DNA of 64,000 nucleotides from Parasporobacterium sp. (GTDB lineage Bacteria > Bacillota > Clostridia > Lachnospirales > Lachnospiraceae). Below the pieces are notes generated by a model. It saw nothing but the letters and a program-made list of their open reading frames with translations, searched no databases and was not told the DNA's origin. Shown here piece after piece: positions 9,501-17,589 of this stretch. The first letter of the stretch is position 1; each line of letters opens with the position of its first letter. Where the stretch lies: NCBI GenBank assembly GCA_017510065.1, contig JAFWOB010000065.1, forward strand, positions 1 to 64,000, given 5' to 3'. Both the position numbers and the translations under genes were made by a program.

Positions 9501-11264
9501 TTCCGTATCCAGGAGACCAGGCCTTCGAAAGGATATGCGGCAGATCCTCAGGAATACCGTTTCCAGGTAAATGGCGCCAAACTGTTTGAAAGCGGGGAAG
9601 ATACCGGCATACTGCGGATAGGGACCGTTCCTGCGTTTGATCCGGAGCAGGGGGTCTTAAGTACGGAGCAGATCGGCAGAGGCAATTTTGAATTCAAAAA
9701 AACCGATAGCGGACGGGAAGGGATTGCCGGATGCCTGTTTGAAGTCACGCAGGTTGATACACAGGAAGTGCATTATATTGTAACGGATCCAAACGGTGTA
9801 TTTTCTTCTGCCGCTTTTGAAAAAGACAATGGAAATGATGCTGCGGTGACCGTCCTGGAAAACGGGGATCTTGCTGTCGATGAAAGCCTGCTCTCCTATC
9901 GCCATAATGTCTGGTTTTCCATGGACCGGGAGGGCAGTCAGTCAGACCCGGTACAGGAACTGGCTTCCTTTCCCTATGGAACTTACAGGTTTCGGGAAAT
10001 AGAAACCTCGGCCAATCAGGGGCTTTCCATGATCACTTTTACAGGAACTGTCTACGAAAGTGGTTTTTATACCAACGACGGCACCGTCTATGATCTCGGG
10101 ACCAAGGATGACAGCACGCAGGGGCAACCATATCTGCAAACATCTGCCTGGGATCATTTTGATCTGGATAAACTGGCGGAGACAGACAGGGAATCGGTCA
10201 CGATCATTGATAAAGTCTCTTTCTTTCAATGCAGAAAAGGAACGGATTATACGGTTAAAGGCAAAATATGGGACAAGACCAACGGACGGTTTTATATGGA
10301 AGACGGGAAGGAACTGGAAAGTACAGTGCATTTTACCGCCGAGGCTGACAACGGGCATATTGAGATGCCGTTCCAACTGTCCTCCAGACAGTTGGAAGAG
10401 AGCGGCGCCTATTCCCTTGTGATCTTTGAGTGGCTGTATCAGGAGGATGTCCTGCTGGATGTGCATGCGGCCCCGGATGATGTGGAGCAGACGATCCTGG
10501 TTGTTCGAAAACCCAAGCTTGCAACAACTCTCCTGAACAGAGAGGAACAAACCCATGAGATCAACGCCGGGAATGGAATGACCCTCACAGACACCGTCCG
10601 GTATGAAGACCTGATCCCGGGCAGGATCTATCAGATCCGGGGAATCCTGATAGATAAGGAAACGCTGTTGCCCGCATTGGATGACAGCGATAACCCGATC
10701 ACCGGCGAGATCATATTTCAACCGGAACAGGGAAGCGGAACAGCAGAAATCATATTTGCTTTTAATGGAGAGAACCTGCCGGGTCATCCCCTGGTCGCCT
10801 TTGAAACGCTGTACTATAAAAACATTGAACAGGCAGACCACAAAGATCCGGAAGATGCAGAGCAGACGGTATGGGTCAAACCGAAACCGGAAGAGCCGAC
10901 GACACCGGAAGAGCCGACGACACCGGAAGAGCCAACGACGCCGGAAGAGCCAACGACGCCGGAAGAGCCAACGACGCCGGAAGAGCCGACCACGCCGGAA
11001 CCGACGACGCCGGAGCCGACCACGCCGGAAGAAACTACGACGCCGGAAGAGCCCACCACACCGGAAAAGCCGGCTGTGCTTGTGCCTGTCGGGCCTTCCG
11101 CACCGGGACCCGGACCGGAAAACAACCGGCAGAGCGGCGGCCCTCCACGGACCGGGGATGAGAATCATTTGTTTTTCTATGTGGGACTGTTATGCGGAGG
11201 ACTTGCCCTGCTTGCAATCCTGGTTATGGTACTGATCCGCCGAAGAAGACAGAGACACTTCTGA
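6525..11264 (+). CDS. Cell-wall-anchored adhesin: thioester-like domain, six SpaA-like and two VaFE-like domains
   Basis: The protein is 1579 residues from the ATG at 6525, 6 nt after AAGGAGGA. The order is: signal peptide (about 1-30); a Glu/Thr-rich stalk (about 38-215); a segment at about 311-465 resembling class-I thioester domains, with Cys348 in GYCGDY and Gln457 in YHQPIAY as the candidate cross-link pair; and six SpaA/Cna-B-like repeats (about 466-1210), recognised by GxYYVRE/GTYYIRE closings. Two VaFE-like domains follow (about 1222-1452; LVAFETLY in the second), then TTPEEP repeats (about 1452-1517) and a C-terminal PPRTGD signal, a membrane helix and RRRRQRHF. Sortase would attach it to peptidoglycan. 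The leading Pro instead of Leu in the sorting motif is a known clostridial variant. No pilin sortase gene lies in the window. Confidence 0.85.
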   Translation: MHLFGKAAGILSLLVSAVLLILLLAVPTIPAKEPYPDISGTESETELYAEAEEETEEETSQQMSPEEETTEEEVTEEQEQETETGTEETSQTEEMIAAEPDPETEGLPASETEAEEKTQAPEAAEEWTETELPVPGEEETEPNTPAPEEKQQEPESLWEEPKPYPEPEIVYERETKKEAEAEQESETETEPESETETETESESETETEEISREILIYEDAGKIIASGIGVIRQNTVSCQLYGDGTVLEVYAVMPAEEYDSLLVRDKTVSFEVDEQTRTITMYLTPDYTKRARSLIILEEASFFRSASLRAAPGDPVTILDNPKIHFYWNGQDAADRYFVLDNGGIGYCGDYLSQPPGVGSSAVPQQSADTNLLKVLYYGADGPGAISVQEASDLIGTDLTLDGFRAATSLAVSIAMTGYQGLPILSVIGDRLYQNLIGRAIPTGVQAYVLTFGDYHQPIAYIEDQKAGVSLKKTTDESVDLKEHPLTGAIYRIYEEDGSETGVEFITDAEGIGYLADGQSQAQLLAGNSYYVREIKAPDDPIYKRHEESSDLFSLEPGQWLQLDETLHAIFRDETNQGSLKIRKVSASPVITGNNEQYSLSGAVYGIFADESCTEEIGRLTTGENGETQELELIAGTYYVKELTPSEGFELDQSVYPAVIKDSDVQVIISEEVPKTGALFIEKCLDTEGLDPAAADLIRQSGEYSVEGAEYTVYLDPECTEVYNSSVLKIQASDETGMEGSSDVLSGLPLGTYYIRETRPCRNLTADPTIYSVAITEENCLTAQCPVHKSKDRPKMGSARLLKVPEIPELTQGNHCYTLEGAVYGIYTQEDCREDHLFRTEQTDQDGSFFADGLPFGTYYIREISPSEGYGPAACTADMQESKAHTIVLTETQDQVLFICKEPVEGFPVKVLLQKIDAQTKKAVPAAGGSFEYAEYTVEFFTNYSCEGTPERIWILVTDEDGKALLHPDYLKTGSSALYYDKTGQPVIPRGSFRIQETRPSKGYAADPQEYRFQVNGAKLFESGEDTGILRIGTVPAFDPEQGVLSTEQIGRGNFEFKKTDSGREGIAGCLFEVTQVDTQEVHYIVTDPNGVFSSAAFEKDNGNDAAVTVLENGDLAVDESLLSYRHNVWFSMDREGSQSDPVQELASFPYGTYRFREIETSANQGLSMITFTGTVYESGFYTNDGTVYDLGTKDDSTQGQPYLQTSAWDHFDLDKLAETDRESVTIIDKVSFFQCRKGTDYTVKGKIWDKTNGRFYMEDGKELESTVHFTAEADNGHIEMPFQLSSRQLEESGAYSLVIFEWLYQEDVLLDVHAAPDDVEQTILVVRKPKLATTLLNREEQTHEINAGNGMTLTDTVRYEDLIPGRIYQIRGILIDKETLLPALDDSDNPITGEIIFQPEQGSGTAEIIFAFNGENLPGHPLVAFETLYYKNIEQADHKDPEDAEQTVWVKPKPEEPTTPEEPTTPEEPTTPEEPTTPEEPTTPEEPTTPEPTTPEPTTPEETTTPEEPTTPEKPAVLVPVGPSAPGPGPENNRQSGGPPRTGDENHLFFYVGLLCGGLALLAILVMVLIRRRRQRHF
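10885..11070 (+). repeat. TTPEEP-coding tandem repeat in the adhesin wall-spanning region
   Basis: An 18-bp unit coding for EEPTTP occurs about seven times, followed by a shortened EPTTP variant, with mostly synonymous GACGACG/GACGCCG changes. Such Pro/Thr repeats typically span the peptidoglycan layer and vary in length between strains. Confidence 0.85.
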
Positions 11265-11329
11265 ATCTGGTATGATCAAATCCTGTGTGATAATGTCTGT
11301 TCTATAGGAAAGCCTGTTTGAATGTTTGC

Positions 11330-11365
11330 CAGCATCCCGCCAATCTGCTGTTTGGCGGGATGCTG
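11330..11365 (+). terminator. Strong hairpin downstream of the adhesin gene
   Basis: CAGCATCCCGCCAA (11330-11343) pairs perfectly over 14 bp with TTGGCGGGATGCTG (11352-11365). The 8-nt loop is followed by no clear U-tract. It probably ends or stabilises the adhesin transcript. Confidence 0.65.
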
Positions 11366-11553
11366 CCTGTCATAAATTAACACCAGATATTCTTGCTGCA
11401 GCCATTTTCTGTATCTGAGAACACGAGGTGTTCGAAAACCTCGTATTCATTTAACATTCCCTGAATTGTGAAAATTTGGTTAAATTGGTTTCAGTGGTCA
11501 GGACATTTGTGATAGAATAACAACCGTCTAAAAAAAGAAGTAGGGAGAAACAA

Positions 11554-12372
11554 GTGATTAAACTGATAGCTTCAGATTTGGACGGGACGCTGGTTCCGGA
11601 AGCAACACCGGATATCAATCCACGTCTGTTTGAAAGGATCCTGCAGTTAAAGGAACTGGGAGTTCGATTTGTTGCTGCAAGCGGCAGGCAGTATCCCAGC
11701 ATTCTGGATGTATTTGAACCGCTCAGAAACGACATCTATTTTATAGCGGATAATGGTGCTTTTGTGATCGAGAAAGACCAGTATCTGCACAGCATTACCT
11801 TTCCGAATGAAACATGGAAAGGGATCATAAGCCTGGTCCATACCTTTCCGGGTACGCGGATCATGCTCTCCAGTATAGAAGGCAATTATACGGACAGTAC
11901 AGACCTGTGGTTCAGGGATATGGTCTCAAAGAACCTGGGACTTGACCTGATCTATGTGGAAGATTTTCAGAAACTTACCCTGCATGTCAGCAAGATCGGC
12001 GTGTACTGTACAGACCGCAATCCCCGGGAGGCAGCTCTTCTCGGGAAACAGTATTATGAGGGCAAAGCCAATATTATGGTGTCCGGGGACTTCTGGCAGG
12101 ATTATGTTCCTTTAGGAGCTGACAAAGGGAAAGCGCTGACAGAGCTCATGCGGCACCTTGGGATCTCCAGGGAAGAGACGGTTGCATTCGGAGATAATAT
12201 CAATGATATCGGTCTTCTTCAGGCAGCAGGGGACAGTTATGCAGTGGCTAAGGCGGCGCCGGAGCTGAAAGCTGTCGCAGGACATATCCTGAATGAAGGT
12301 CCAGAAGAGGACGGTGTTCTTCATGTGCTGGAACAGTTTCTGGCTGAAGAAGCAACTGGCCGGAAAGGGTAA
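11554..12372 (+). CDS. Cof-type HAD superfamily hydrolase
   Basis: This 272-residue phosphatase of the HAD IIB (Cof) class probably acts on small phosphorylated metabolites. The nucleophile motif DLDGTL lies at residues 8-13, motif II is VAASGRQY, a Lys lies in the cap/core junction, and motif IV is FGDNINDIGLL. The start is GTG at 11554, with AGGGAG about 8 nt upstream. The substrate cannot be told from sequence. A thioesterase and a glycosyltransferase follow closely on the same strand, so the three may be one transcript. Confidence 0.88.
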   Translation: MIKLIASDLDGTLVPEATPDINPRLFERILQLKELGVRFVAASGRQYPSILDVFEPLRNDIYFIADNGAFVIEKDQYLHSITFPNETWKGIISLVHTFPGTRIMLSSIEGNYTDSTDLWFRDMVSKNLGLDLIYVEDFQKLTLHVSKIGVYCTDRNPREAALLGKQYYEGKANIMVSGDFWQDYVPLGADKGKALTELMRHLGISREETVAFGDNINDIGLLQAAGDSYAVAKAAPELKAVAGHILNEGPEEDGVLHVLEQFLAEEATGRKG

Positions 12373-12387
12373 TTGGGAGAGATATAT

Positions 12388-12792
12388 ATGGCAGAGATTA
12401 ATCTGGAATTATTGAAGGAGGAACTGAGCGACGGGCCAAATGCCATGACGCTGCTGGATCTGAATCATATTACCGTGGAAGATGGAAGGCTTGTCCTGAC
12501 CGTTGAGATACAGGAAAAACATTTGAACGCCCATGGAAAATGCCATGGCGGTGTGATGTTTGCTATCTGCGACCAGGCAGTTGCGGCATACGATATTGCA
12601 ATCGGGAGAGATGGCGTTGGAATGGACGGCAGTATGCACTATTACCGGCCGGCTGTGAAAGGTGATATTCTGAAAGCCATTGTGACCAACAGAAAAATGG
12701 GCAAGAAGACGGCATGCCATTTTGTGGAACTGATCAATCAGGATGGCAAGGTAATCGGGGACTGCATGTTTACATCCATGTATTTGGATTAG
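12388..12792 (+). CDS. PaaI family hotdog-fold thioesterase
   Basis: The protein is 134 residues from the ATG at 12388, which has GGGAGA 7 nt upstream; a TTG five codons earlier lacks a site. The signature LNAHGKCHGGVMFAICDQA is the PaaI/ACOT13-type active-site helix with its HGG turn. The Asp of CDQA takes the usual catalytic place. These cytosolic enzymes hydrolyse acyl- or aryl-CoA thioesters. The acyl group is unknown here. Confidence 0.88.
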   Translation: MAEINLELLKEELSDGPNAMTLLDLNHITVEDGRLVLTVEIQEKHLNAHGKCHGGVMFAICDQAVAAYDIAIGRDGVGMDGSMHYYRPAVKGDILKAIVTNRKMGKKTACHFVELINQDGKVIGDCMFTSMYLD

Positions 12793-12810
12793 GAACTGAC
12801 AGGGAACGGC

Positions 12811-14148
12811 ATGAACAAGCTGACAGTATGTCTGATGAACGATTCTTTTCCGCCGATCATTGACGGGGTATCCAACGCCGTTGTGAATTATGCGGAGAAT
12901 ATAGAACGTGACTGGGGCCATGCGATCGTTGCAACACCGGCTTATCCGGGGGCGGACGACAGCAGGTTTCCTTTTCCTGTCATCCGGTATCCGAGTATTG
13001 ATGTCAGGCAGAGGACAACCGGGTATATGGCCGGAATTCCTTTTTCTCCTGAAGTATCCGCTCATCTGATGCGGCAGAGAGTCGACATCCTGCATTCCCA
13101 TTGTCCGCTGGCATCTGCTCTCCTCGGAAGAGTACTGCAGAAACGGATGGATGCGCCGCTCATTATGACCTACCATACCAAATACGATATTGATCTTGCC
13201 AATGTGAGCCGCAGCAAAGCATTTCAGCAAAGCGGGATCAGGACAATCGTCACGAATATCAGTTCCTATGATGAGGTTTGGGTAGTAAGCACAGGAGCAG
13301 GGGAAAACCTCCGGTCACTTGGCTATCAGGGCGACTATATTGTTATGCCGAATGGCGTCGATATGCCTCACCGGAGAGCAGATGCGATCAAAGTGTATCA
13401 GGATACGGCAGGTTTTGATCTGCCGGAACATGTACCTGTTTTCCTGTTCGTCGGAAGGCTTAACTGGTATAAAGGGATCCGGATCATCCTGGATGCCCTG
13501 AAGATGCTTGACAGACAAGGATGCGATTTCCGGATGGTATTTGTGGGAAATGGCGGAGACAGTAAAGAAATACAATCCTATACAAAGGAACTGGGTCTTT
13601 CTGAAAAGGTATTCTTTACCGGAACGATCGTGGCAAGGGAAAGCCTGCGATCCTGGTATACCAGAGCCGATCTGTTCCTGTTCCCGTCCACCTTTGATTC
13701 CAATGGTCTGGTTGTGCGGGAAGCGGCTGCATGTGATCTGGCTTCCGTGCTGGTCAAGGACAGCTGCGCAGCAGAGGGCGTGGAGGATGGACACAACGCT
13801 TTTCTGATCGAGGAAAATGCGCAATCTCTGGCAGCTCTTCTGACTGAACTCCTGAAAGATCGGGAACACATCCGTCAGACAGGGATCCATGCAGGAGAAG
13901 AATTGTATCTTTCCTGGGAAAATGCCGTGATCAAAGCGATCGAACGATACAATATCGTACTGGATCTGTACCGCAGCGGCGCCTATGAGGAACACGACAC
14001 TTTCAGCGATAACCTGTTAGCAACCCAGGGTGATATGATGTATACCCTGGCAAGGATCGGAAAGGCTTTGGAACAGGGAAAACAGGTCGCTCAGACATTC
14101 TTCGGAAGCAGGGAAAGCGGGCAGAGGAAAAAGAAAAAGAGATCATGA
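12811..14148 (+). CDS. GT4-type glycosyltransferase
   Basis: The protein is 445 residues with two Rossmann domains (GT-B). The N-terminal acceptor domain opens with MNDSFPPIIDGVSNAV, the glycine loop seen in GT4 mannosyl- and glucosyltransferases. The donor domain carries GRLNWYKGIRI and the E-x7-E-like segment VREAAACDLASVLV. The C-terminus is highly basic (KKKKR), which could help membrane association. It probably transfers a nucleotide-sugar to a lipid or glycan, but the substrate is not readable. A clear terminator follows. Confidence 0.88.
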   Translation: MNKLTVCLMNDSFPPIIDGVSNAVVNYAENIERDWGHAIVATPAYPGADDSRFPFPVIRYPSIDVRQRTTGYMAGIPFSPEVSAHLMRQRVDILHSHCPLASALLGRVLQKRMDAPLIMTYHTKYDIDLANVSRSKAFQQSGIRTIVTNISSYDEVWVVSTGAGENLRSLGYQGDYIVMPNGVDMPHRRADAIKVYQDTAGFDLPEHVPVFLFVGRLNWYKGIRIILDALKMLDRQGCDFRMVFVGNGGDSKEIQSYTKELGLSEKVFFTGTIVARESLRSWYTRADLFLFPSTFDSNGLVVREAAACDLASVLVKDSCAAEGVEDGHNAFLIEENAQSLAALLTELLKDREHIRQTGIHAGEELYLSWENAVIKAIERYNIVLDLYRSGAYEEHDTFSDNLLATQGDMMYTLARIGKALEQGKQVAQTFFGSRESGQRKKKKRS

Positions 14149-14179
14149 CATCGATTGTCCGGATGGAAATCTGGAAGAG

Positions 14180-14205
14180 GCTGTGCCAAACGGCACAGCT
14201 TTTTT
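14180..14205 (+). terminator. Rho-independent terminator after the glycosyltransferase
   Basis: GCTGTGCC (14180-14187) and GGCACAGC (14192-14199) form an 8-bp stem with an AAAC loop, followed by six T. Confidence 0.9.
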
Positions 14206-14239
14206 GCGTTCAGACTGCGGCACTGAAGAAGACTGCAAA

Positions 14240-14293
14240 TGTAAACTATAGATAAAACATTTGGTTGACAATTCAAAACGAATGTGGTGTAAT
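14240..14293 (+). promoter_or_regulatory. birA-bioY promoter overlapped by a putative BirA operator
   Basis: TTGACA (14265-14270) and TGTAAT (14288-14293) with a 17-bp spacer form a good promoter. The inverted half-sites TGTAAAC (14240-14246) and GTTGACA (14264-14270) are 17 bp apart and resemble the known BirA site TTGTAAACC-N-GGTTTACAA. The right half overlaps the -35 box, as expected for repression by biotinoyl-AMP-loaded BirA. The first genes behind it are birA and bioY themselves. Confidence 0.75.
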
Positions 14294-14329
14294 GCTGCCT
14301 GAATGCTGAAAAGGAAAGGAAACCTGGCC

Positions 14330-15325
14330 ATGACAACAAAAGAGCAGCTTGCTAAGTTACTGGAGGAACAGGAAGGGAATTATCTGTCAGGCAGTGAGAT
14401 TGCCCGGGAGATCGGTGTGACCAGAGCCGGGATCTGGAAATGCATCCGGCAGCTGGAAGAAGAAGGCTACCGGGTGGAGGCTGTTCGGAACCGGGGCTAT
14501 CGGCTTTCACCGGATCATGATGTGATCAGTGACGCGCTGCTTCGGAAGTACCTGCTCCGGGACCGGGATACCGCAGATCTGTACCTGCAGGCAGGAGTGG
14601 AAGTGCTGCAGAGTGTTACTTCCACCAATGATGTCCTGAAGGAACGGGCAGCGTCTCTTCCCGGATGGCACACGGTGATCGCGTGCAGTCAGACCAGGGG
14701 AAAGGGGAGGCTGTCCAGAAGCTTTTTCTCCCCGGTGGATTCAGGACTTTACCTCAGTGTTCTGGTCCGGCTTCCCCTGCAGCCGGAGGTGGCGATGCAT
14801 CTTACCACGGCAGCAGCTGTGGCCGCCTGCAGGGCCATCAAAGAATGCACAGAGGCATCTCCCGCAATCAAATGGGTCAATGATGTTTATGTAAACGGAA
14901 GAAAGACCTGCGGGATCCTGACAGAAGCATCGGTCAGTATGGAATCGGGTACATTGGACTGGGCTGTCATGGGAATCGGATTTAATGTATACGAGCCGGA
15001 CGGCGGTTTTCCGGAGGAGATCCGGGAAATCGCAGGAGCCATTGCGAAAGAACGGAAAAGAGATCTGCGAAGTCGGATCGCCGCCAGGTTCCTGCATCAT
15101 TTTTACCTGGTCTGTCAGAACCTGCGGAATCCTTCCCTGGTAGAGGAATACAGATCCCTGAGCATGATGAAGGGAAGGCAGATCCATGTGATCAAGGGAG
15201 AGGAGCGGATACCGGCTGTTGCGGAGAATATTGATCAGGAATGCCGGCTGGTGGTCCGATATGAGGATGGCAGGAGAGAAGTCCTGTCTTCCGGTGAGGT
15301 AAGCATACGGTTCATGGAAACATGA
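14330..15325 (+). CDS. birA: Bifunctional biotin-[acetyl-CoA-carboxylase] ligase / biotin operon repressor
   Basis: This enzyme activates biotin with ATP and attaches it to carboxylase carrier proteins; with biotinoyl-AMP bound it represses biotin genes. The protein is 331 residues from the ATG at 14330 (GGAAAGGAAA upstream). The N-terminal winged helix (SGSEIAREIGVTRAGIWKCI) marks it as the regulatory group II type. The catalytic core has TRGKGRLSRSF (biotin/adenylate loop) and IKWVNDVYVNGRK, and an SH3-like C-terminal domain follows. bioY starts 24 bp later. No biotin synthesis genes are present, so uptake and attachment are the likely economy. Confidence 0.95.
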   Translation: MTTKEQLAKLLEEQEGNYLSGSEIAREIGVTRAGIWKCIRQLEEEGYRVEAVRNRGYRLSPDHDVISDALLRKYLLRDRDTADLYLQAGVEVLQSVTSTNDVLKERAASLPGWHTVIACSQTRGKGRLSRSFFSPVDSGLYLSVLVRLPLQPEVAMHLTTAAAVAACRAIKECTEASPAIKWVNDVYVNGRKTCGILTEASVSMESGTLDWAVMGIGFNVYEPDGGFPEEIREIAGAIAKERKRDLRSRIAARFLHHFYLVCQNLRNPSLVEEYRSLSMMKGRQIHVIKGEERIPAVAENIDQECRLVVRYEDGRREVLSSGEVSIRFMET

Positions 15326-15349
15326 CCGGAAAGGAATAGGAGTGCAGTT

Positions 15350-15892
15350 TTGAACAGAAAATCAAAAGTTCTGGATCTTGTATATATGGCAGTCGGCGCG
15401 GTCTTGATCACGGTTTGTTCCTGGATCAGTATTCCGGCGAATATCCCGTTTACCCTGCAGACGTTTGGTGTATTTTTCGTGCTGGGTCTGCTGGGCGGAA
15501 AAAGGGGGACCATATCTGTTCTGGTCTATATCCTGCTGGGCGCTGTGGGAATTCCAGTTTTCTCCGGGTTTACAGGAGGAATCGGAAAACTGTTCGGTAT
15601 GACAGGCGGTTATATCATTGGCTTTCTTTTTATGGGCGGCATTTACTGGGCTGCGGAAAAGATGTTCGGAAAGAAGCTGCTTGTCCGGATCATTTCCATG
15701 CTGTTGGGGAATCTCGTGTGTTATGCTTTCGGGACGGCATGGTTTATGATCGTTTATGCCGGGCAGACTGGCCCTATCACATTAGGGGCGGCACTGGGGA
15801 TGTGCATTCTGCCGTTCATCCTGCCGGATCTTGCCAAAATGGCTCTGGCCATCTTTCTGTCGGATCGGATGAAAAGGCTTCTTCATCTATAA
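15350..15892 (+). CDS. bioY: Biotin ECF transporter S component BioY
   Basis: This membrane biotin-binding subunit works with a shared ECF energising module (EcfA/A'/T), not present here, or alone at low rate. The protein is 180 residues with six predicted helices. The conserved first-loop segment IPFTLQTFGVFFVLGLLGGK and the GIPVFSGFTGGIGKLFG-TGGYIIGF segment are typical. The start is TTG at 15350, with AGGAG 6 nt upstream. Co-transcription with birA behind the BirA operator supports biotin as substrate. Confidence 0.95.
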   Translation: MNRKSKVLDLVYMAVGAVLITVCSWISIPANIPFTLQTFGVFFVLGLLGGKRGTISVLVYILLGAVGIPVFSGFTGGIGKLFGMTGGYIIGFLFMGGIYWAAEKMFGKKLLVRIISMLLGNLVCYAFGTAWFMIVYAGQTGPITLGAALGMCILPFILPDLAKMALAIFLSDRMKRLLHL

Positions 15893-15947
15893 AAAGGACT
15901 GGTCAAATACCGGAATATCTGTTAGTATATGTCCTGCGGCTTACCGC

Positions 15948-15993
15948 AAAAGATGTTTTTCTTGCCTAACCATCTTTTATAAAAAACAAGGAG
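15948..15993 (+). ncRNA. preQ1-I riboswitch
   Basis: Stem P1 AAAAGATG (15948-15955) pairs with CATCTTTT (15971-15978) around a 15-nt loop (TTTTTCTTGCCTAAC). It is followed directly by ATAAAAAACAAGGAG (15979-15993), the A-rich pseudoknot tail that ends in the ribosome binding site. This arrangement matches the compact preQ1 class I aptamer. preQ1 binding would sequester AAGGAG and shut off translation of the next gene. The structure was judged by eye. Confidence 0.85.
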
Positions 15994-16002
15994 TAATTGA
16001 AT

Positions 16003-16746
16003 ATGTACCATCATTTAACTCGAGAGATCCAAGAGTGGAAAACACTGCTTAGAAGTGTGCCTTCCCTGTTCCTTACTTTATTTGCTGCATCGGTTGTGAT
16101 CATGAACCTGCTGGCCAATAAAAGCATCAACCTTCCATGGGACTGGCTTGCACTGGACTGCGGCATTATCGTTTCCTGGGTCTCTTTTTTATGTATGGAC
16201 ATCGCAGCAAAGCATTTCGGCCCGAAAGCCGCGACCCGTCTTTCCCTGACAGCTGTGTTTGTCAATCTGCTGGTCTGTCTCGTACTGTTTATCGCCAGTT
16301 TGATCTCCGGGATGTGGGGAGAAGCTTATGTGGATGGAAGCGAAGAGCTGATCTGCAATGCCCTGGACCGTACGATCGGCGGTACCTGGTATGTGCTTCT
16401 GGGAAGCACGATCGCATTTATCGTTTCCGCCATAGTCAACAATTTTCTGAACTATGCAGTGGGCAAGCTGTTCCGGAAACATCCGGATGGGTTTGCCGCT
16501 TATGCATGCCGTTCTTATGTCTCCACTGCCATTGCCCAGTTTACGGACAATCTGGTCTTTGCCCTTCTGGTGAGCCATTTCTTCTTTGGCTGGACCATGC
16601 TTCAATGCATCACCTGCGCCATCACCGGCATGATCGTGGAGCTTTTGTGCGAAGTGGTCTTTTCCCCGATCGGCTACAGAGTGAGTAGAAAATGGAAAAC
16701 AGAGCAGGTTGGAAAAACATATTTTGAACTGGTAGGACAGGCATAA
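16003..16746 (+). CDS. Queuosine-precursor transporter, YhhQ/VUT (DUF165) family
   Basis: This six-helix membrane protein of 247 residues imports queuine precursors (preQ0/preQ1). The family signature appears as YVSTAIAQFTDNLVFALLVS (family form S-x-GQ-x2-D-x4) and DCGIIVSWVSFLCMDIAAKHFG. The ATG at 16003 is preferred: it lies 9 nt after AAGGAG, whereas a TTG at 15997 is only 3 nt away. The preQ1-I riboswitch immediately upstream independently supports this substrate. No queuosine biosynthesis genes lie nearby. Confidence 0.9.
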   Translation: MYHHLTREIQEWKTLLRSVPSLFLTLFAASVVIMNLLANKSINLPWDWLALDCGIIVSWVSFLCMDIAAKHFGPKAATRLSLTAVFVNLLVCLVLFIASLISGMWGEAYVDGSEELICNALDRTIGGTWYVLLGSTIAFIVSAIVNNFLNYAVGKLFRKHPDGFAAYACRSYVSTAIAQFTDNLVFALLVSHFFFGWTMLQCITCAITGMIVELLCEVVFSPIGYRVSRKWKTEQVGKTYFELVGQA

Positions 16747-16781
16747 GGCCGGCAGAAAGTTTCCGGAGAATGGAGGATAAC

Positions 16782-17429
16782 ATGAAGGTACTGATCACCG
16801 GGACGAGCCGTGGGATTGGAAAGGCCATTGCGCAGCGTTTTCTGGAGCAGGGACATACAGTTATTGGAATGGACAGGGAACCTTCTTCGATCACAGCGAC
16901 TGGATACTGCCATCTGGTGCTGGATATCCTGCAGGACTGCCTTCCGGATCTGGATGGCGTCAATATCCTGATTAACAACGCCGGCGTCCAGAATACCGGG
17001 ATGGACATCGACATTAATCTGAAGGGTACGATCCGTGTCACGGAAAAATACGGCATTCAGCCGGAAATCAGAAGTATCCTGTTCCTTGCCTCCGCCAGCG
17101 CTTCCACAGGAGCAGAGTTTCCGGAATACGCTGCCAGCAAAGGCGGCGTCGTTGCCTATATGAAGAATACGGCGCAGCGAATCGCATCTTTCGGGGCGAC
17201 CGCGAACAGTCTGTCTCCGGGCGGCGTGATCACAGAGTTGAACGATCATATCCTGAAGGACCCGGAACTATGGGATGCGGTCCTGAAGGAAACGCTTCTT
17301 TCCAAATGGATGACCCTGGAGGAAGTTGCCGACTGGGCATATTTTATGACCGTGACCAATCAGTCCATGACAGCCCAGGATGTTTTAGTGGATAACGGAG
17401 AAGCGGCCAGATTCAATTTTATCTGGTAG
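16782..17429 (+). CDS. SDR family NAD(P)-dependent oxidoreductase
   Basis: This short-chain dehydrogenase/reductase has 215 residues from the ATG at 16782 (GGAGG 5 nt upstream). TGTSRGIG near residue 6 is the dinucleotide-binding turn, NNAG sits near residue 66, and YAASK carries the catalytic Tyr and Lys; Ser of the LASASAS segment completes the triad. It is slightly shorter than the usual 250 residues, the region between NNAG and the catalytic Ser being compressed. The substrate is unknown. It sits 35 bp after the queuosine transporter. Confidence 0.88.
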   Translation: MKVLITGTSRGIGKAIAQRFLEQGHTVIGMDREPSSITATGYCHLVLDILQDCLPDLDGVNILINNAGVQNTGMDIDINLKGTIRVTEKYGIQPEIRSILFLASASASTGAEFPEYAASKGGVVAYMKNTAQRIASFGATANSLSPGGVITELNDHILKDPELWDAVLKETLLSKWMTLEEVADWAYFMTVTNQSMTAQDVLVDNGEAARFNFIW

Positions 17430-17500
17430 GATGCCTTGATTTGTGCATCTGTTACAGCAAAATATTGTAACAATTAACTAAAGTGCGCAGTTGCTATCTA

Positions 17501-17529
17501 TTGACTTTCGTACATTAGTAACATATTAT
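17501..17529 (+). promoter_or_regulatory. Promoter of the first TRAP transporter operon
   Basis: TTGACT (17501-17506), a 17-bp spacer and TATTAT (17524-17529), 60 bp upstream of the dctP-like start. Confidence 0.65.
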
Positions 17530-17589
17530 GAGTAAGAAATAGGTGTTTTAGCACGGAAACAGTCAACATATTCAAAGGAGGAAATCATT

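Noticed and set aside
9942-11168. 408-residue minus-strand frame in the adhesin gene
   Set aside because: Its Arg-rich repeats are the complement of the TTPEEP codons. The plus-strand domains are clear.
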